Origin: Desulfurella amilsii
Lineage (GTDB): Bacteria > Campylobacterota_A > Desulfurellia > Desulfurellales > Desulfurellaceae
Reading direction: 5' to 3'
Length of the DNA stretch: 64,000 nucleotides
Assembly: GCF_002119425.1 (NCBI RefSeq)
Contig: NZ_MDSU01000018.1
Span: 1,083,501 to 1,147,500, forward strand
Shown: in pieces, positions 61,497 through 64,000 of the stretch
How the letters are laid out: each line of letters starts with the position of its first letter
How positions within the stretch are numbered: position 1 is the first letter of the stretch
Program-made: the position numbers and the translations under genes
The notes under the pieces: model-generated
Told to the model about the DNA's origin: nothing
The model's database searches: none
What the model saw: only the letters and a program-made list of their open reading frames with translations

Positions 61497-63920
61497 ATGA
61501 AAGACTTATTTGGAGAAATTATTCAAACAAATATTATAGATACAATGAAAAAATCCTACATTGACTACTCTATGAGTGTTATTGTAGGCAGAGCTTTGCC
61601 AGATGCAAGAGATGGTCTAAAGCCAGTACACAGAAGGATACTGTTTGCTGCAAGTGAACTGGATTTATTACACAATAAGCCTTATAAAAAAAGCGCGCGT
61701 GTTGTAGGTGATGTTATTGGTAAATACCACCCACATGGTGATACAAGCGTATATGATGCAATGGTTAGAATGAGTCAGGAGTTTACCATGAGGTATCCTC
61801 TAATAGATGGACAAGGCAACTTTGGCTCAATCGACGGCGACAGCCCAGCAGCAATGAGGTATACTGAAGTAAGATTATCGAAAATTGCAGAAGAACTATT
61901 AAAAGATTTAGATAAAGATACGGTTGATTTTCAGCCAAACTACGATGAAAGTTTAAAAGAACCATCTGTGCTGCCTTCTTTGATACCAAACCTCTTAATA
62001 AATGGCTCATCCGGGATAGCCGTCGGTATGGCAACAAATATTGCACCTCACAACTTAGGTGAAGTTATAGATGCTTTGCTTTATTACATAGATAGTAAAA
62101 GGAATGCTCAAGCCGAAGAGTTAATGCAGTTTATTAAAGGCCCTGATTTTCCAACAGGCGCTATAATAATGTGCGATTCACTTGAAGAAATATATAAAAA
62201 GGGTGCAGGAAAAATAAAGATACGCTCTTTGGCTAAAATTGAAAAAGTTGGTAATAAACACGTTATTATTGTAGAAGAAATACCATATCAAGTTAATAAA
62301 GCAAATCTAGTAAAGGATATAGCTCATCTTGTAAAAGACAAGCAAATTGAAGGCATAAGCGATTTAAGAGATGAATCAAACAAAGAAGGTATAAGGATTG
62401 TGATTGAAATAAAACCTTCAGAGCAACCAGAAGTGATTTTAAACAACCTCTACAAAATGAGCGATTTAGAGGTGAGTTTTAGTATAAATAATCTGTGTTT
62501 AGTTGATAATGTACCTAAGGTTTTATCCTTAAAAGAATATTTTAATGTATTTTTGGATTTTCGTGAGCAGGTAATTAAAAGACGCACAATTTATTTATTA
62601 AATATTGCAAAAGAGCGCATACATACACTTGAGGGCTTAAAAGTTGCAGTAAGCAACATCGATGAAGTAGTAAGTATAATTAAAAAATCGCTTAATACAC
62701 AAATTGCCAAAGAGAGATTAAAGGAGCGATTTAAACTAAGCGATAAACAAACAAGTGCTATTTTAGAAATGAGGCTATCGCGCTTAACGGGGCTAGAGAT
62801 AGAAAAACTTGAAAAAGAATACAATGAGGTGCTCGAGAAAATCAATAATTACGAGAAAATTTTAGGCAATTATAATGAGCTAATATCCATTATAAAAAAC
62901 GAGTTAAAATATATTAGAGAAAACTACTTAGATAAAAGAAAAACCCAAATCGTAACAAAACTTGAAGAGATAAACAAAGAGGATTTAATAAAGCAAGAAA
63001 GACTATTAATAACCTTTTCACATAAAGGCTACATAAAGTCTATACCTTTATCATTTTATAATGTACAATCACGAGGCGGTAAAGGTCGCATAGCCGCAAC
63101 ATTTTCAGAAGATGACTATATTTTGGATTGTTTAGTGCTTGATAGTTTAGATGATGTGCTAATGTTTTCCAACAATGGCAGAATATATTCAATGAAGGCT
63201 TATGAGATTCCAAAATCAAGTAATTATGCAAAAGGTAAAGCCATAGTAAACCTTTTAAACCTAAAAAACACTGAACAAATAAAATCTATAAGTGCGTACA
63301 AACCAGGAAATGATTATGTTCTTATAACTGAAAAAGGCATCATTAAAAGGATAGCTTCTGATAATTTTACTGACATAAAAAGCAACGGCAGAACAATTAT
63401 CAATCTAAAAGACGATAAGCTTGTATGTGTAATATCAAATGTATCGCAGTCAGATGAAGTGGTGATATGTACATCTTTGGGTCAATCTGTTAGGTTTAAT
63501 ATAGAGCAGGTGCGTCAAATGGGAAGAGGTGCCTATGGTATAAGAGGTGTAAGATTAGCCCAAAGCGATTATGTGGTGTCTGGTTTTAATCTAAATAATT
63601 CTGATGAAAAAATTGTGCTTATTACACAAAACGGTATTGCAAAGGTAATTTTAGCTAAAACTATAAGAAAAGTGTCTCGCGGTGCAAAGGGTGTAAAAAT
63701 TATTAAATTAAAAGGCAATGATAGGCTTATTTGTGTAGAAAAACTGCAGGAGAATAGCGAAATTTTAATTACGACAAAACTTGGTAAATTAATTAGAATC
63801 GATTCAAACCAGTTTAGAGAAATGTCAAGATATGCGCATGGCGTTAAAGCTATAGGGCTTGACAATGACGATTCAGTGGTAAAGGTAAATGTTACGAAAG
63901 ACCAATATTGCGATATCTAA
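61497..63920 (+). CDS. gyrA: DNA gyrase subunit A
   Basis: 807 residues. [20 protein letters not shown], the quinolone-region and active site [19 protein letters not shown] and MRYTEVRLS with the catalytic Tyr, a coiled tower, and a six-blade C-terminal pinwheel with a GyrA-box-like sequence ([11 protein letters not shown]) that marks gyrase and not topoisomerase IV. The ATG at 61497 (just after the gyrB stop) is chosen; an ATG at 61488 overlaps gyrB. Confidence 0.95.
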   Translation: MKDLFGEIIQTNIIDTMKKSYIDYSMSVIVGRALPDARDGLKPVHRRILFAASELDLLHNKPYKKSARVVGDVIGKYHPHGDTSVYDAMVRMSQEFTMRYPLIDGQGNFGSIDGDSPAAMRYTEVRLSKIAEELLKDLDKDTVDFQPNYDESLKEPSVLPSLIPNLLINGSSGIAVGMATNIAPHNLGEVIDALLYYIDSKRNAQAEELMQFIKGPDFPTGAIIMCDSLEEIYKKGAGKIKIRSLAKIEKVGNKHVIIVEEIPYQVNKANLVKDIAHLVKDKQIEGISDLRDESNKEGIRIVIEIKPSEQPEVILNNLYKMSDLEVSFSINNLCLVDNVPKVLSLKEYFNVFLDFREQVIKRRTIYLLNIAKERIHTLEGLKVAVSNIDEVVSIIKKSLNTQIAKERLKERFKLSDKQTSAILEMRLSRLTGLEIEKLEKEYNEVLEKINNYEKILGNYNELISIIKNELKYIRENYLDKRKTQIVTKLEEINKEDLIKQERLLITFSHKGYIKSIPLSFYNVQSRGGKGRIAATFSEDDYILDCLVLDSLDDVLMFSNNGRIYSMKAYEIPKSSNYAKGKAIVNLLNLKNTEQIKSISAYKPGNDYVLITEKGIIKRIASDNFTDIKSNGRTIINLKDDKLVCVISNVSQSDEVVICTSLGQSVRFNIEQVRQMGRGAYGIRGVRLAQSDYVVSGFNLNNSDEKIVLITQNGIAKVILAKTIRKVSRGAKGVKIIKLKGNDRLICVEKLQENSEILITTKLGKLIRIDSNQFREMSRYAHGVKAIGLDNDDSVVKVNVTKDQYCDI

Positions 63921-64000
63921 TATACATAACATTATACAAAATATAGACGAAATTTTGCTTGGCATCAAAAGCCAAAGCGCATTAATAAATAAAGTAATAG
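63889..64000 (+). CDS. Start of a further gene, cut by the window edge
   Basis: An open frame begins with ATG at 63889 after AAAGG, overlaps the gyrA stop by 32 bases and runs to the end of the window (37 residues visible, [20 protein letters not shown] within). The short helical start could suit a polyprenyl synthetase or another protein, but it is too little to name. Confidence 0.4.
   Translation, partial: MLRKTNIAISNIHNIIQNIDEILLGIKSQSALINKVI

Overview
The window is a stretch of AT-rich bacterial chromosome, densely packed with genes that often overlap by a few bases. It has no insertion sequences, CRISPR arrays or phage genes. The gene content points to an anaerobic, acetate- and sulfur-metabolising Campylobacterota lineage of the Desulfurella/Hippea type. 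The supporting genes are a SatP-type acetate transporter, a PEP synthase, an NfnAB/SudAB-like flavoprotein pair, an ArsS-like acid-sensor kinase, PseC for pseudaminic acid and a flagellar FliN. The taxon is an inference, not a search result.

Layout. 1-9779 (+) is one long run: fliN, a CoA-binding protein, a ROK kinase, murA, hisG, a family-4 uracil-DNA glycosylase, aroB, a TPR protein, a lipoprotein, nfnA, nfnB and ruvB. 9776-11717 holds divergent pseC and a Crp/Fnr regulator sharing an operator-like intergenic region. 11759-17912 has two OmpR/histidine-kinase systems, a disulfide oxidoreductase and a Spy/CpxP-like periplasmic protein preceded by four 11-bp tandem repeats. 17997-20703 holds comEA and pfkA, then a minus-strand operon tRNA-Lys, tRNA-Glu, HU gene, tRNA-Val, tRNA-Asp, cinA.

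20975-27573 is a complete polyphosphate operon: ppk2, a CHAD protein, ppx, a second Ppx-like protein that has lost its phosphate-binding motifs, and ppk1. 28397-34446 is the rpmH-rnpA-yidD-yidC-mnmE-mnmG-rsmG block, with a parS site between mnmE and mnmG. The minus-strand genes at 34418-43989 include an XRE-cupin regulator and the acetate transporter, followed by cell-surface sugar genes, gatA/gatC, truA, tldD and ppsA. 44002-49130 has a truncated signal-peptide gene, a K+ channel, a metallo-beta-lactamase-fold enzyme, exported proteins and a third Ppx/GppA. 49127-52735 (-) is a tRNA-Leu, metK, ahcY, mrp operon (S-adenosylmethionine cycle).

52834-55988 (+) is ffh, rpsP, khpA, trmD, rplS, yraN. 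55975-64000 holds a small molybdopterin-fold protein, dnaA, recF, gyrB and gyrA. A 222-bp gap between dnaA and recF has phased DnaA-box-like repeats, a GC patch and a DnaA-trio-like run, so it is a good candidate for the replication origin; dnaN is missing from its usual place.

The points most worth following are the polyphosphate operon with its degenerate Ppx paralogue, the putative oriC, the parS site without parAB, rnpA and yraN genes whose conserved N-termini imply non-standard ATT and CTG start codons, the OmpR-type repeat operator, and a possible leaderless dnaA message.
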